From Bacillus sp. (in: firmicutes) (lineage in GTDB: Bacteria; Bacillota; Bacilli; Bacillales; Cytobacillaceae): DNA of 34,443 nucleotides. Below, one piece after another: positions 1-8,739 of the stretch. The stretch is from positions 1 to 34,443 of the forward strand of contig JAPSHL010000013.1 in NCBI GenBank assembly GCA_031179905.1, given 5' to 3'. The position numbers and the translations under genes are program-made. Numbering within the stretch: position 1 is the first letter of the stretch; each line of letters opens with the position of its first letter. The notes beneath the pieces were generated by a model. It did no database searches. It was not told the origin of the DNA and saw only the letters and a program-made list of their open reading frames with translations.

Positions 1-2064
1 TTGGTGGGCTCACAAGGCGGTGCCAACCCGTTAAACAGGCACAAGCTGCCTGACGTGCATTTCAGGACTACAAATGAGATGGTTGACGGCTTCCGTTTCC
101 TGGGGGAAGAAAAGGCAAAAGAAATTGTAGTTACCAACAGTAATAAGATTGCTGACATGATCGATGAAATCAAGCCAATCAAAGATGATTTGTATACGCC
201 GAAAATTGAAGGTGCAGACGAAGAAATGCGGGAAATGAGCTACAACATGGCCAGAAGCATATACGGCGATGAGCTTCCTGAAATTGTCGAAGCACGACTG
301 GAAAAAGAATTGAAAAGTATCATCGGCCATGGATTCGCCGTTATTTACTTGATTTCCCACAAACTCGTTAAGAAATCATTGGATGATGGATACTTGGTAG
401 GATCACGTGGATCTGTCGGATCATCATTCGTTGCTACAATGACAGAAATTACTGAGGTTAATCCGCTGCCACCGCATTATGTGTGTACAAGCTGTAAGCA
501 ATCAGAATTCTTCAATGACGGTTCTGTCGGTTCAGGCTTCGATTTGCCTGACAAAGATTGCCCGAATTGCGGAATCAGATATAAAAAAGATGGACATGAT
601 ATCCCATTTGAAACCTTCCTTGGTTTTAAAGGAGATAAGGTTCCTGATATCGATTTGAATTTTTCTGGAGAGTACCAGCCAAAAGCCCATAACTATACAA
701 AGGTGCTGTTTGGTGAGGAATATGTTTACCGTGCAGGAACGATAGGAACTGTTGCGGATAAGACAGCTTACGGATATGTAAAGGCATATCAGCAGGATAA
801 TAATCTGCAAATAAGAGGTGCTGAAATAGACCGGCTTGCATCAGGCTGCACTGGTGTAAAACGTACAACTGGTCAGCATCCGGGGGGAATTATCGTAGTT
901 CCTGATTATATGGATATTTACGACTTCTCGCCAATACAATTTCCGGCTGATGACAGAAACTCAGAATGGAAAACGACACACTTTGACTTCCATTCCATTC
1001 ATGATAATTTGCTTAAGCTTGATATACTGGGACACGATGATCCGACAGTTATCAGAATGCTGCAAGATTTAAGCGGAATTGATCCAAAAACAATTCCGAC
1101 AGATGACCCGGAAGTAATGAAAATCTTCAGCGGTACAGAGTCGCTAGGTGTTACAGCTGAACAGATTAATTGCAAGACAGGTACTTTTGGAATTCCGGAG
1201 TTCGGAACAAAATTTGTTCGGCAAATGCTAGAAGATACAAAACCAACGACATTCTCAGAACTTGTCCAAATTTCTGGACTTTCGCATGGGACAGATGTTT
1301 GGCTCGGCAATGCCCAAGAGCTTATTCACAATAATATCTGTAACCTGAGTGAAGTTATTGGCTGCCGTGATGACATCATGGTTTACCTGATATACCAGGG
1401 ATTAGACCCGGCATTTGCCTTTAAAATCATGGAAAGTGTCCGTAAAGGTAAAGGTCTGACAGATGAGATGGAAGAAGAAATGCGTAAAAACGAAGTACCG
1501 GAATGGTACATTGATTCATGCAAAAAGATAAAATATATGTTCCCGAAGGCGCATGCTGCAGCTTACGTCCTTATGGCCGTAAGGATTGCCTATTTTAAAG
1601 TGCATCTTCCGCTCCTTTACTATGCAGCATACTTTACAGTAAGGGCAGAGGATTTTGATGTAGATGCAATGGTGAAAGGCGCCCAAAGCATAAAAGCAGT
1701 TATAGATGAAATCAGTGGAAAAGGTCTTGACGCATCTACTAAGGAGAAAAACTTGCTTACAGTTATGGAGCTTGCCTATGAGATGGTAGAGCGCGGATTC
1801 TCTTTTCAAAAAGTCGATTTATATAAATCAAGTGCTTCTGAATTCATCATTGAAGGGAATACTCTCATTCCGCCGTTTAACAGTATTCCTGGACTTGGAA
1901 CAAATGCTGCATTAAATATTGTACGTTCAAGACAAGACGGTGAATTCCTTTCTAAAGAAGATTTGCAACAACGCGGAAAAGTGTCTAAGACAATCATGGA
2001 GTATTTGGATAACCATGGCTGCCTAGCAGACATGCCGGATCAAAATCAGCTGTCATTATTCTAA
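1..2064 (+). CDS. polC: DNA polymerase III alpha subunit, Gram-positive PolC type (3' part only)
   Basis: C-terminal 687 codons of the replicative polymerase PolC; the 5' half, with the OB and proofreading exonuclease domains, lies outside the window. The first codon here is a window edge, not a start. Visible landmarks are the palm motif PDIDLNF (about residues 215-221 of this fragment), which holds catalytic aspartates in PolC; a four-cysteine zinc site (CTSC near 162 and CPNC near 187) typical of PolC and absent from Dna[20 protein letters not shown] in the palm; and the C-terminal helix-hairpin-helix and tail ending NQLSLF. The tail resembles a beta-clamp binding motif (QLSLF), which is expected for the family. 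Replication-fork enzyme of low-GC Firmicutes. The gene ends with TAA and is followed by a new promoter, so downstream genes are not dependent on it. Identity is close to certain. Confidence 0.98.
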   Translation: MVGSQGGANPLNRHKLPDVHFRTTNEMVDGFRFLGEEKAKEIVVTNSNKIADMIDEIKPIKDDLYTPKIEGADEEMREMSYNMARSIYGDELPEIVEARLEKELKSIIGHGFAVIYLISHKLVKKSLDDGYLVGSRGSVGSSFVATMTEITEVNPLPPHYVCTSCKQSEFFNDGSVGSGFDLPDKDCPNCGIRYKKDGHDIPFETFLGFKGDKVPDIDLNFSGEYQPKAHNYTKVLFGEEYVYRAGTIGTVADKTAYGYVKAYQQDNNLQIRGAEIDRLASGCTGVKRTTGQHPGGIIVVPDYMDIYDFSPIQFPADDRNSEWKTTHFDFHSIHDNLLKLDILGHDDPTVIRMLQDLSGIDPKTIPTDDPEVMKIFSGTESLGVTAEQINCKTGTFGIPEFGTKFVRQMLEDTKPTTFSELVQISGLSHGTDVWLGNAQELIHNNICNLSEVIGCRDDIMVYLIYQGLDPAFAFKIMESVRKGKGLTDEMEEEMRKNEVPEWYIDSCKKIKYMFPKAHAAAYVLMAVRIAYFKVHLPLLYYAAYFTVRAEDFDVDAMVKGAQSIKAVIDEISGKGLDASTKEKNLLTVMELAYEMVERGFSFQKVDLYKSSASEFIIEGNTLIPPFNSIPGLGTNAALNIVRSRQDGEFLSKEDLQQRGKVSKTIMEYLDNHGCLADMPDQNQLSLF

Positions 2065-2120
2065 AGCTGTTCTAACATTTAGGGGAAAGGTCAGCGAACC
2101 TTGCTGTATCTGACTTCTAT

Positions 2121-2149
2121 TTGCATAAATAGTGTGGTTATGGTATAGT
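2121..2149 (+). promoter_or_regulatory. sigma-A promoter of the rimP-nusA-infB operon
   Basis: TTGCAT (2121-2126), a 17-base spacer, then TATAGT (2144-2149). Transcription would start near 2156, leaving a leader of about 200 nt before the rimP start codon. Good match to the vegetative consensus and well placed after polC. Confidence 0.75.
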
Positions 2150-2174
2150 TTAGTTGGAAATACTAAAGATAACT

Positions 2175-2266
2175 TTCGCGAATGGAGAGTGGGGCAACCC
2201 ACTCTTTCCTATTGTACGCAACTTTTTAATCATGTTTACAAGCTGTGAAGCCAATAGATTCGCGAA
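2175..2266 (+). promoter_or_regulatory. Structured 5' leader of rimP
   Basis: An 8-bp stem AGAGTGGG/CCCACTCT (2186-2193 with 2198-2205) is capped by the GNRA-type tetraloop GCAA. It is followed by only a few T residues, so it is a weak terminator at best. The self-complementary octamer TTCGCGAA occurs just before the hairpin (2175-2182) and again at 2259-2266. The two copies can pair with each other and close the hairpin inside a larger domain. A regulatory role on the rimP-nusA transcript is inferred, not shown. Confidence 0.5.
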
Positions 2267-2355
2267 ATATTATTAAATAAGTTAGACAAGATAAGCATGC
2301 TTTAAGTTTGCAATCTTGCCTCAATAATTGTTCCTTGCTTAAGGAGGGAAAAAGT

Positions 2356-2826
2356 TTGAGCAAAGTGACAGGAATAGTCGAAGAAATGGTTAATCCAATA
2401 TTAGAAGATCTTAGTTTAGAACTTGTTGACATTGAGTATGTAAAAGAAGGTCCTAACTACTTTTTGCGCGTTTTCATTGATAAGGACAACGGTGTAGATA
2501 TTGATGAATGTGCTGCGGTCAGTGAAAAACTAAGCGAAAAGCTGGATGAAGTTGATCCGATTCCAGAGAACTATTTCCTTGAGGTTTCTTCTCCTGGTGC
2601 CGAAAGACCATTAAAGAAAGAAAAGGATTTCCAAAGAGCAATTGGGAAAAATGTACATATAAAAACATATGAACCGATTGACAACGAAAAAACCTTTGAA
2701 GGAATTCTGGCAGGCTTTGATGGCAATGTTGTCACAGTAGAAGTGAAAATCAAAACTAGAAAAAAAACTATTGAAATTCCTTATGAAAAAGTTGCAAAAG
2801 CAAGACTTGCTGTGAGCTTCTCATAA
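2356..2826 (+). CDS. rimP: Ribosome maturation factor RimP
   Basis: Encodes 156 residues, the usual RimP length, a cytoplasmic factor needed for 30S subunit maturation. The N-terminal domain carries [10 protein letters not shown] and [17 protein letters not shown], and the middle has the family hallmark [17 protein letters not shown]-terminal SH3-like barrel ends in [16 protein letters not shown] place the start at TTG 2356 (protein begins MSKVTGIV), because AAGGAGGG at 2341-2348 sits 7 bases upstream and the protein then aligns with known RimP starts. A longer in-frame reading from 2308 would add 16 residues unlike the family and would include the ribosome site. First gene after the promoter at 2121; nusA follows after an unusually structured 199-base gap. 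Confidence 0.96.
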   Translation: MSKVTGIVEEMVNPILEDLSLELVDIEYVKEGPNYFLRVFIDKDNGVDIDECAAVSEKLSEKLDEVDPIPENYFLEVSSPGAERPLKKEKDFQRAIGKNVHIKTYEPIDNEKTFEGILAGFDGNVVTVEVKIKTRKKTIEIPYEKVAKARLAVSFS

Positions 2827-2833
2827 GAAATAC

Positions 2834-2868
2834 AAAGTGCTTTTGCCATTAGTATAGCAAAGCACTTT
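2834..2868 (+). terminator. Hairpin after rimP, possible attenuator before nusA
   Basis: AAAGTGCTTTTGC (2834-2846) pairs with GCAAAGCACTTT (2857-2868) with a single bulged T and a 10-base loop, 7 bases past the rimP stop. The following tract, TGCACTTATTTTT, is only partly T-rich, so termination would be incomplete. It could cut rimP transcripts off from nusA or protect the upstream 3' end. Confidence 0.45.
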
Positions 2869-2892
2869 TGCACTTATTTTTACTATTGCGTC

Positions 2893-2981
2893 AGCCCTTT
2901 AGCCTTTGAACATTTCAAAGTCAGGCTAAGAAGTCAAAGAACGACTTCTGAGTCCTGTCTCTCAGGTTTGAGCAAAGGGCT
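2893..2981 (+). other. Cloverleaf-like structured element between rimP and nusA
   Basis: The outer stem AGCCCTTT/AAAGGGCT (2893-2900 with 2974-2981) is perfect and encloses three hairpins. Arm 2 is AGCC+TTTGAA (2901-2910) with TTCAAA (2914-2919) and GGCT (2924-2927). Arm 3 is AGAAGTC/GACTTCT (2929-2935 with 2943-2949) with a 7-nt loop. Arm 4 is CCTG/CAGG (2954-2957 with 2963-2966). It is not a tRNA: no T-loop consensus, no D-loop pattern and a long outer stem. I do not recognise it as a known riboswitch class. Either an unassigned nusA leader RNA or a small palindromic repeat inserted in the operon. Confidence 0.45.
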
Positions 2982-3025
2982 TCCGCTCTATATTTTCCAT
3001 TGAGGTTAAAGGGGGATACACTCTC

Positions 3026-4156
3026 ATGAGCAGTGAATTAGTTGATGCTCTTGTATTGCTTGAGAAAGAAAAAGGAATTTCGCGTGATGTAATTATCGAA
3101 GCTATTGAGGCTGCACTTATTTCTGCATACCGTCGAAATTTCAACCAAGCACAAAATGTTCGTATAGATTTAAATTTAGGTTCAGGCACAATGCGTGTAT
3201 TTGCACGTAAAGAAGTTGTCGATGAAGTTTTTGATCCGCGTCTGGAAATTTCATTGGAGGATGCTCAAAAGGTAAATCCTAACTATGAAGTTGAGGATGT
3301 CGTTGAATTGGAAGTGACTCCTAAAGACTTTGGTCGAATTGCAGCACAAACAGCTAAACAAGTTGTTACACAGCGTGTGCGTGAAGCTGAAAGAGGAATT
3401 ATTTATTCGGAATTTATCGACCGCGAAGAAGATATCATGACTGGTATCGTTCAGCGTCAAGACAGCAAGTTCATTTATGTGAGCTTAGGAAAAATCGAGG
3501 CAATCCTGCCTGCAAATGAACAGATGCCAAATGAGTTCTACAAGCCCCATGACCGCATTAAAGTATTTTTGACTAAAGTTGAAAAAACAACAAAAGGTCC
3601 ACAAATTTATGTGTCTAGAACACATCCAGGATTATTAAAAAGATTGTTTGAAATGGAAGTGCCGGAAATTTATGACGGTACTGTAGAAATTAAATCAGTT
3701 GCCCGCGAAGCTGGTGACAGATCTAAAATCTCTGTCCACTCTGAAAACGAAGAAGTTGATCCAGTAGGTTCATGCGTCGGTCCTAAAGGAACTCGTGTTC
3801 AGACAATTGTTAATGAGCTTAAAGGCGAAAAAATCGATATCGTACAATGGTCGCAAGATCCCAAAGTATTCGTTGCTAATGCTCTAAGTCCATCTAAAGT
3901 GTTGGAAGTAATTGTAGATGAGGAAGAGAAAGCGACAACTGTTATCGTACCTGATTACCAGCTTTCATTGGCAATTGGAAAAAGAGGCCAAAATGCACGC
4001 CTTGCTGCAAAGCTGACTGGCTGGAAAATCGACATCAAATCGGAAACAGATGCAAGAGAAGCCGGAATTTATCCGACTGAGGATTCATTGCTGACATTTG
4101 ATGACAACGATGAGGAAGACGAGGATTTTCGCTTAAACAGTGAAAATTTAGATTGA
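3026..4156 (+). CDS. nusA: Transcription termination/antitermination factor NusA
   Basis: Encodes 376 residues, close to the Firmicute NusA length (E. coli NusA has extra C-terminal repeats that are lacking here, as expected). The RNA-polymerase-binding N-terminal domain spans about 1-125 (MSSELVDALVLLEKEKGIS). It is followed by an S1 domain (about 130-200, GIVQRQDSKFIYVSLG) and two KH domains with loops VGPKGTRV and IGKRGQNA. The C-terminus is a short acidic tail rich in Asp and Glu. NusA binds elongating RNA polymerase and modulates pausing and intrinsic termination. GGGGG at 3011-3015 lies 10 bases before ATG 3026. It is separated from rimP by two RNA structures, which makes local control or autoregulation plausible. 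Confidence is high. Confidence 0.98.
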   Translation: MSSELVDALVLLEKEKGISRDVIIEAIEAALISAYRRNFNQAQNVRIDLNLGSGTMRVFARKEVVDEVFDPRLEISLEDAQKVNPNYEVEDVVELEVTPKDFGRIAAQTAKQVVTQRVREAERGIIYSEFIDREEDIMTGIVQRQDSKFIYVSLGKIEAILPANEQMPNEFYKPHDRIKVFLTKVEKTTKGPQIYVSRTHPGLLKRLFEMEVPEIYDGTVEIKSVAREAGDRSKISVHSENEEVDPVGSCVGPKGTRVQTIVNELKGEKIDIVQWSQDPKVFVANALSPSKVLEVIVDEEEKATTVIVPDYQLSLAIGKRGQNARLAAKLTGWKIDIKSETDAREAGIYPTEDSLLTFDDNDEEDEDFRLNSENLD

Positions 4157-4171
4157 TTGGGGTGAATGAGT

Positions 4172-4456
4172 GTGAACAGCAGAAAAAAAGTACCAATGCG
4201 CAAATGTGTTGCTACAGGTGAAATGAGACCGAAAAAAGAACTAGTTCGCATCGTTCGCTCGAAGGAAGGTCAAGTATCTGTTGATTTAACTGGAAAGAAA
4301 TCAGGACGTGGTGCATATCTTTCTAAGGATAAAGAAGCAGTGCTTTTAGCCAAGAAAAAGAATATTCTAGCAAATCAGCTTGACGTAACAATTGAGAATT
4401 CTGTATACGACGAGCTGCTGGATTTAATAGAGAAGGAGCAAGGACAATCCAAATGA
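4172..4456 (+). CDS. rnpM: RNase P modulator RnpM (YlxR family)
   Basis: Small basic protein of 94 residues with the YlxR signature [19 protein letters not shown] near the N-terminus and GRGAYLS in the middle. In B. subtilis YlxR was renamed RnpM because it binds RNase P RNA and modulates tRNA processing. I favour GTG 4172 (protein [12 protein letters not shown]), as the GGGGTGA at 4159-4165 then lies 6 bases upstream. ATG 4166, which would add MS, sits too close to that site but cannot be excluded. It lies 15 bases after nusA and its stop overlaps the ylxQ start by 4 bases, so the two are translationally coupled. Confidence 0.93.
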   Translation: MNSRKKVPMRKCVATGEMRPKKELVRIVRSKEGQVSVDLTGKKSGRGAYLSKDKEAVLLAKKKNILANQLDVTIENSVYDELLDLIEKEQGQSK

Positions 4457-4755
4457 ACAATAATCAATGGATGTCATTACTTGGCTTAGCATATCGAGCA
4501 CGGAAAATTACCTCTGGCGAGGAACTTACCGTAAAAGAAATTAGAAGCGGAAATGCAAAACTTATATTATTGTCGGAAGATGCTTCACAAAACACGGCCA
4601 AAAAAATAATGGACAAGTGCCATTCCTATAAAGTGCCGTTTAAAATGGTACCCAATCGGGAAATGCTTGGACAATCAATAGGCAAGGAAGCAAGAGTGGT
4701 TGTCGCTGTTTTGGATAATGGATTTGCAAAAAAACTTTTAACGCTGCTCGATTAA
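4453..4755 (+). CDS. ylxQ: L7Ae-family RNA-binding protein YlxQ
   Basis: Protein of 100 residues of the L7Ae/L30e fold ([28 protein letters not shown], then KVPFKMV and a [20 protein letters not shown]-terminus). In B. subtilis this paralogue of ribosomal L7Ae is also listed as RplGA. The family binds kink-turn RNA; the precise target of YlxQ is not settled. ATG 4453 overlaps the end of rnpM, and infB begins 19 bases after the stop, so it is an inner member of the nusA-infB transcript. The fold assignment is secure, the cellular role is not. Confidence 0.92.
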   Translation: MNNNQWMSLLGLAYRARKITSGEELTVKEIRSGNAKLILLSEDASQNTAKKIMDKCHSYKVPFKMVPNREMLGQSIGKEARVVVAVLDNGFAKKLLTLLD

Positions 4756-4774
4756 TTCTTGCGGGGGTGAAATG

Positions 4775-6943
4775 ATGAGTAAAATGCGAGTTTACGAATA
4801 CGCAAAAAAATTCAACATATCAAGTAAAGATGTTATTACAAAGCTGAAAGACATGAACGTAGAAGTATCAAACCATATGACAACATTAGAAGATGATGCA
4901 ATAAAGAAATTAGATAGCGTTTATAATAAGAGTACAGAAGAAAAACAAAATAACAATAAGGATGCTGGATCAAAAAATATAGCAGCAACTTATGAAGAAG
5001 AAAGTGATGCAATGGCTGAAAAAGGAAAAACAACTCAAACTAAAAGCAATAACACAAAACCAGGTTTCAACAAACCGAAAAACAATAACAATAATAATAA
5101 CAATAGAAATAGAAACAACAACAATAATCGCAAGGGGAAACAAGGTCAGGCTCCAGTAGCTCCTCCAGCTCCTAAAAAAGAAAAAGAACTGCCAACAAAA
5201 ATTACGTTCAGCGATTCATTGACAGTTGCGGAACTTGCAAAAAAACTGCATCGTGAACCTTCGGAAATCATCAAAAAATTATTCATGCTTGGTGTAATGG
5301 CTACGATCAACCAAGAACTTGACAAAGATTCAATTGAATTGATTGCTGGGGACTATGGTGTAGAAGTAGAAGAAGAAATCAAAATTGATACGACAGATCT
5401 TGAAGTATATTTTGGAGATGACGAAGAAGCGGCTCTAATAGAACGTCCATCTGTTGTTACAATCATGGGTCATGTTGACCATGGGAAAACAACATTACTT
5501 GACAGCATCCGTAACACGAAAGTTACTGCTGGCGAAGCTGGTGGAATCACACAGCATATTGGTGCATATCAAATTGAAGATAATGGCAAAAGAATTACCT
5601 TCCTTGATACACCGGGACATGCTGCGTTTACAACAATGCGTGCACGCGGAGCAAAAATCACGGATATTACAATCCTTGTAGTTGCAGCAGACGACGGAGT
5701 AATGCCGCAAACTGTTGAAGCCATTAACCATGCGAAAGCAGCTGAAGTGCCAATTATTGTAGCAGTAAACAAAATGGATAAGCCGACTGCAAATCCAGAC
5801 AGAGTAATGCAGGAACTGACAGAACATGGATTAGTACCAGAAGCTTGGGGTGGAGATACTATTTTTGTACCACTATCTGCACTAACTGGTGAAGGTATTG
5901 ATACACTTCTTGAAATGATTCTGCTTGTAAGTGAAGTGGAGGAATTCAAGGCAAATCCGGACCGCAATGCAGTAGGTACTGTTATCGAAGCCGAGCTGGA
6001 TAAAGGTAAAGGTTCTGTTGCTACATTATTAGTGCAAAACGGAACATTGAACATCGGAGATCCAATTGTTGTCGGAAACACATTTGGCCGCGTCCGTGCA
6101 ATGGTTAATGATCTTGGACGCCGTGTTAAAACTGCGGGTCCATCTACACCTGTTGAGATAACTGGGCTAAATGAAGTGCCGCAAGCCGGCGACCGCTTCG
6201 TTGTTTTCAAAGACGAAAAAACGGCACGCCAAATTGGTGAAGCGCGTTCTTCTGTTGCGATTCAGGCACAAAGATCTGAAAAGGCAAGAATCAGTCTTGA
6301 TAACTTATTCGAGCATATGAAGCAAGGTGAAATGAAAGACTTGAATATCGTCTTAAAATCAGACGTTCAAGGTTCAGCTGAGGCACTAGCAGCAGCACTT
6401 TATAAAATCGAAGTTGAAGGCGTTAATGTTAAGATCATCCATACTGGTGTTGGTGCTATTAACGAATCTGATATTACGCTAGCAGCGGCTTCTAACGCAA
6501 TTGTTATCGGCTTTAACGTAAGACCAGATGTCAATGCGAAAAGAGCTGCAGATGCTGAAGCAGTAGATGTACGCTTACACCGCATTATCTATAAAGTAAT
6601 CGAAGAAATTGAAGCGGCGATGAAAGGGATGCTTGATCCTGAATTCGAAGAGAAAGTTATTGGTCAGGCTGAAGTTCGCCAAACATTCAAAGTTTCCAAA
6701 ATCGGTACGATTGCTGGATCTTATATAACTGATGGAAAAATTACAAGAGACAGCGGAATCCGCATCATCAGAGATGGCATTGTTATCTTTGAAGGAGAAG
6801 TTGATGCTCTGAAACGTTTCAAAGATGATGCAAAAGAGGTTTCTCAAGGGTATGAATGTGGTATCACTATTAAGAACTTCAATGATATGAAAGAAGGAGA
6901 CATCATTGAAGCTTATGTAATGCAAGAAATTGAGCGCAAATGA
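4775..6943 (+). CDS. infB: Translation initiation factor IF-2
   Basis: GTPase that places initiator tRNA on the 30S subunit and promotes subunit joining. Encodes 722 residues. The N-terminal IF2-N motif [18 protein letters not shown] is followed by a low-complexity linker very rich in Asn (about residues 95-125), then a second IF2-N repeat ([22 protein letters not shown]). The G domain follows with [17 protein letters not shown] and SAL. Domain II begins [11 protein letters not shown], and the C-terminal fMet-tRNA-binding domain carries [10 protein letters not shown] at its end. ATG 4775 is chosen over ATG 4772 because GGGGGTGA (4763-4770) abuts 4772, and MSKMRVYEY fits known starts. The stop overlaps ylxP by 4 bases (ATGA). 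Confidence 0.97.
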   Translation: MSKMRVYEYAKKFNISSKDVITKLKDMNVEVSNHMTTLEDDAIKKLDSVYNKSTEEKQNNNKDAGSKNIAATYEEESDAMAEKGKTTQTKSNNTKPGFNKPKNNNNNNNNRNRNNNNNRKGKQGQAPVAPPAPKKEKELPTKITFSDSLTVAELAKKLHREPSEIIKKLFMLGVMATINQELDKDSIELIAGDYGVEVEEEIKIDTTDLEVYFGDDEEAALIERPSVVTIMGHVDHGKTTLLDSIRNTKVTAGEAGGITQHIGAYQIEDNGKRITFLDTPGHAAFTTMRARGAKITDITILVVAADDGVMPQTVEAINHAKAAEVPIIVAVNKMDKPTANPDRVMQELTEHGLVPEAWGGDTIFVPLSALTGEGIDTLLEMILLVSEVEEFKANPDRNAVGTVIEAELDKGKGSVATLLVQNGTLNIGDPIVVGNTFGRVRAMVNDLGRRVKTAGPSTPVEITGLNEVPQAGDRFVVFKDEKTARQIGEARSSVAIQAQRSEKARISLDNLFEHMKQGEMKDLNIVLKSDVQGSAEALAAALYKIEVEGVNVKIIHTGVGAINESDITLAAASNAIVIGFNVRPDVNAKRAADAEAVDVRLHRIIYKVIEEIEAAMKGMLDPEFEEKVIGQAEVRQTFKVSKIGTIAGSYITDGKITRDSGIRIIRDGIVIFEGEVDALKRFKDDAKEVSQGYECGITIKNFNDMKEGDIIEAYVMQEIERK

Positions 6944-7221
6944 TTGTCGGTCTTCTGACAGTTGAGTGCATCATTTATGATGCTCATTCGCTCAAGGAGA
7001 AACGCGCTGTACTACAGCGAATCATGGATCGTTTGAAACAAAAATTTAATATAGCTGTGTCGGAGGTTGGCTTCCAGGATATGTGGCAGCGGACAGAGCT
7101 CGCCATTGTAACTGTAGCATCTGTCAAGGTTGCAGCAGAAAGAGAGCTTCAGAATGCTTTAAAGCTGATCGATTCATTCCCGGAAATTGAAGCTTCGACG
7201 ACAGCTATAGAATGGCTTTAA
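6940..7221 (+). CDS. ylxP: DUF503 family protein YlxP
   Basis: Protein of 93 residues with the DUF503 pattern [20 protein letters not shown] at the N-terminus, [20 protein letters not shown] in the middle and a C-terminal helix, a ferredoxin-like alpha/beta fold. The ATG shares four bases with the infB stop, so translation is coupled to IF-2. rbfA starts 20 bases later. The constant position between infB and rbfA across Firmicutes suggests a role in ribosome biogenesis or initiation, but no biochemical activity is established that I know of. Family recognised; function unknown. Confidence 0.92.
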   Translation: MIVGLLTVECIIYDAHSLKEKRAVLQRIMDRLKQKFNIAVSEVGFQDMWQRTELAIVTVASVKVAAERELQNALKLIDSFPEIEASTTAIEWL

Positions 7222-7241
7222 TAGAATGAGGTGAGAATGTT

Positions 7242-7604
7242 ATGAGCCTTAGACCCAACCGTGTTGGTGAACAAATGAAAAAAGAGCTTGGCGAAATCAT
7301 TACGAGAAAGATTAAAGATCCTCGCATTGGCTTCGTTACTGTAACAGATGTTCAAGTAACAGGTGACCTGCAGCAGGCAACTGTATACATTTCCGTATTA
7401 GGAGATCAAGAACAACGCGAAAACACCCTGAAAGGGCTGGCAAAAGCAAAAGGATTTATACGTTCTGAAATTGGACAGAGAATCCGCTTGCGCAAAACGC
7501 CAGAGATTACTTTTGAATTTGATGAGTCTATTGATTACGGAAACAGAATCGATACATTGCTTCATCAAATTGCAAGAGAATCGGAATCAGAAACAGATAA
7601 ATAA
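7242..7604 (+). CDS. rbfA: 30S ribosome-binding factor RbfA
   Basis: Encodes 120 residues, the normal RbfA length. Hallmarks are the N-terminal [17 protein letters not shown], the beta hairpin [12 protein letters not shown], the strand [10 protein letters not shown] and the KH-like helix-kink-helix [19 protein letters not shown]. RbfA binds the 30S neck and helps 16S rRNA 5' maturation and cold adaptation, acting alongside RimP at the start of the same cluster. GAGGTGAGA upstream of ATG 7242 serves as ribosome site. It is the last gene before the long inverted repeat at 7643-7720. Confidence 0.97.
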   Translation: MSLRPNRVGEQMKKELGEIITRKIKDPRIGFVTVTDVQVTGDLQQATVYISVLGDQEQRENTLKGLAKAKGFIRSEIGQRIRLRKTPEITFEFDESIDYGNRIDTLLHQIARESESETDK

Positions 7605-7642
7605 GAACTATTTAGATACTGCTTGAAACTTAGCAGCTTAGT

Positions 7643-7730
7643 ATGACTCCTATTTCCATCGTCTTAAAAACATAGTGGGTAAACCTCTTTGTTTTTGAAA
7701 CAATAGACAATAGGAGTCATTTTGTTTAAA
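7643..7730 (+). terminator. Long inverted repeat between rbfA and truB
   Basis: The perfect 12-bp arms ATGACTCCTATT (7643-7654) and AATAGGAGTCAT (7709-7720) are followed by TTTGTTT. The 54-base interior holds a second stem, AAAAACA/TGTTTTT (7666-7672 with 7690-7696). It reads as an intrinsic terminator with an unusually large, structured loop, dividing the nusA-rbfA genes from truB-ribF. No obvious promoter for truB is visible between it and the start codon, so read-through seems required. Confidence 0.55.
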
Positions 7731-7747
7731 GGAAAGGGTTGGAAAAT

Positions 7748-8665
7748 ATGGAGGGCATTTTGCCATTATGGAAGCCGAAGGGCATGACATCGCACGACTG
7801 TGTGTTTAAACTTCGCAAAATTTTACGGATGAAAAAAGTTGGCCATACAGGGACGTTGGATCCCGACGTTACTGGAGTTCTTCCGATTTGTTTAGGAAGA
7901 GCTACAAAGGTTGCTGAATACATAACAGATGCAGGTAAATCGTATGAAGGGGAAGTAACCATCGGATACTCAACGACAACTGAAGATAGCTCAGGAGATA
8001 AGGTTGAGGAAAAAGTGGTAACAGGCACGATTACAAGAGAACAAGTAGTGGAGGTTCTCCATTCATTAACAGGCGTGATTAAACAAACTCCACCGATGTA
8101 CTCTGCTGTTAAAGTAAATGGCAAAAGACTTTATGAGTATGCAAGACAAGGAATAGAAGTTGAACGGCCAACACGGGAAGTAACGATTTACAAGATTGAG
8201 CTGCTTGATGAGTGGGAGTCATTGTCTGGTGAGCAGGTCTCCTTCCGTTTTAGGGTGAATTGCAGCAAAGGGACGTATATCCGGACATTAGCAGTTATGA
8301 TTGGCGAAAAGCTCGGTTACCCTGCTCATATGTCTGATCTTTCAAGAACTCGTTCTGCGACGATGACCTTGGCAGATTGTCTTACCTTTGAGCAAATTGA
8401 GGAAGCGCAAAGTAACGGGGTATTAGAGCAAAAATTAAGGCCCATTGAGGATGCGCTCGTTTATTTGCCGAAATATGAAATAAATGATACATTAGCTATG
8501 AGAGTCCGCAACGGTTCAGTGCTAGAAGCACCCCCACATCTTCTCCAAGCGGAAGGACCGATAGCGGTTTTTTCGGAAGAGGGAGAAGCTTTGGCGATTT
8601 ATATACATCATCCTTCCAAAGAAGGAATGATAAAGCCATCTAAAATTTTGAAAGTTTTAGAATAG
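7748..8665 (+). CDS. truB: tRNA pseudouridine(55) synthase TruB
   Basis: Encodes 305 residues. TruB makes pseudouridine 55 in the T-loop of tRNAs. The N-terminal motif LWKPKGMTSHDCV and the catalytic box VGHTGTLDP (Asp at residue 38) are intact, followed by GVLPICLGRATKV. Further family motifs are QTPPMYSAVKVNGKRLYEYAR (20 residues shown in part) and GTYIRTLA. The C-terminal part is a PUA-like RNA-binding domain (LAMRVRNGSV to SKILKVLE). ATG 7748 is preferred, giving MEGILPLW; GGG at 7736-7738 lies 9 bases upstream. A TTG at 7739 would add three residues. ribF follows after 74 bases. Confidence 0.96.
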   Translation: MEGILPLWKPKGMTSHDCVFKLRKILRMKKVGHTGTLDPDVTGVLPICLGRATKVAEYITDAGKSYEGEVTIGYSTTTEDSSGDKVEEKVVTGTITREQVVEVLHSLTGVIKQTPPMYSAVKVNGKRLYEYARQGIEVERPTREVTIYKIELLDEWESLSGEQVSFRFRVNCSKGTYIRTLAVMIGEKLGYPAHMSDLSRTRSATMTLADCLTFEQIEEAQSNGVLEQKLRPIEDALVYLPKYEINDTLAMRVRNGSVLEAPPHLLQAEGPIAVFSEEGEALAIYIHHPSKEGMIKPSKILKVLE

Positions 8666-8739
8666 CAAGCAGCTGTTTGACGGTATAAGGACAGGCATAA
8701 GAAAAAAATTTCAGAGTGCTAGAAAAAGGTGAGTCAAGT

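Noticed and set aside
2893-2981. A tRNA gene reading of the cloverleaf between rimP and nusA
   Set aside because: The arm sizes do not fit, there is no TTCRANNC T-loop, no conserved D-loop bases and no sensible anticodon arm.
5569-6210. A 213-codon open frame on the minus strand within infB
   Set aside because: It lies wholly inside the IF-2 GTPase coding region, has no ribosome site, and its Ser/Thr/Pro/Ile-rich product is typical of an antisense shadow.
7643-7730. A T-box riboswitch upstream of truB
   Set aside because: The AGTGGGTAAACC stretch recalls the T-box core but lacks the consensus AGGGTGGNACCGCG, and the gene is not an expected T-box target.
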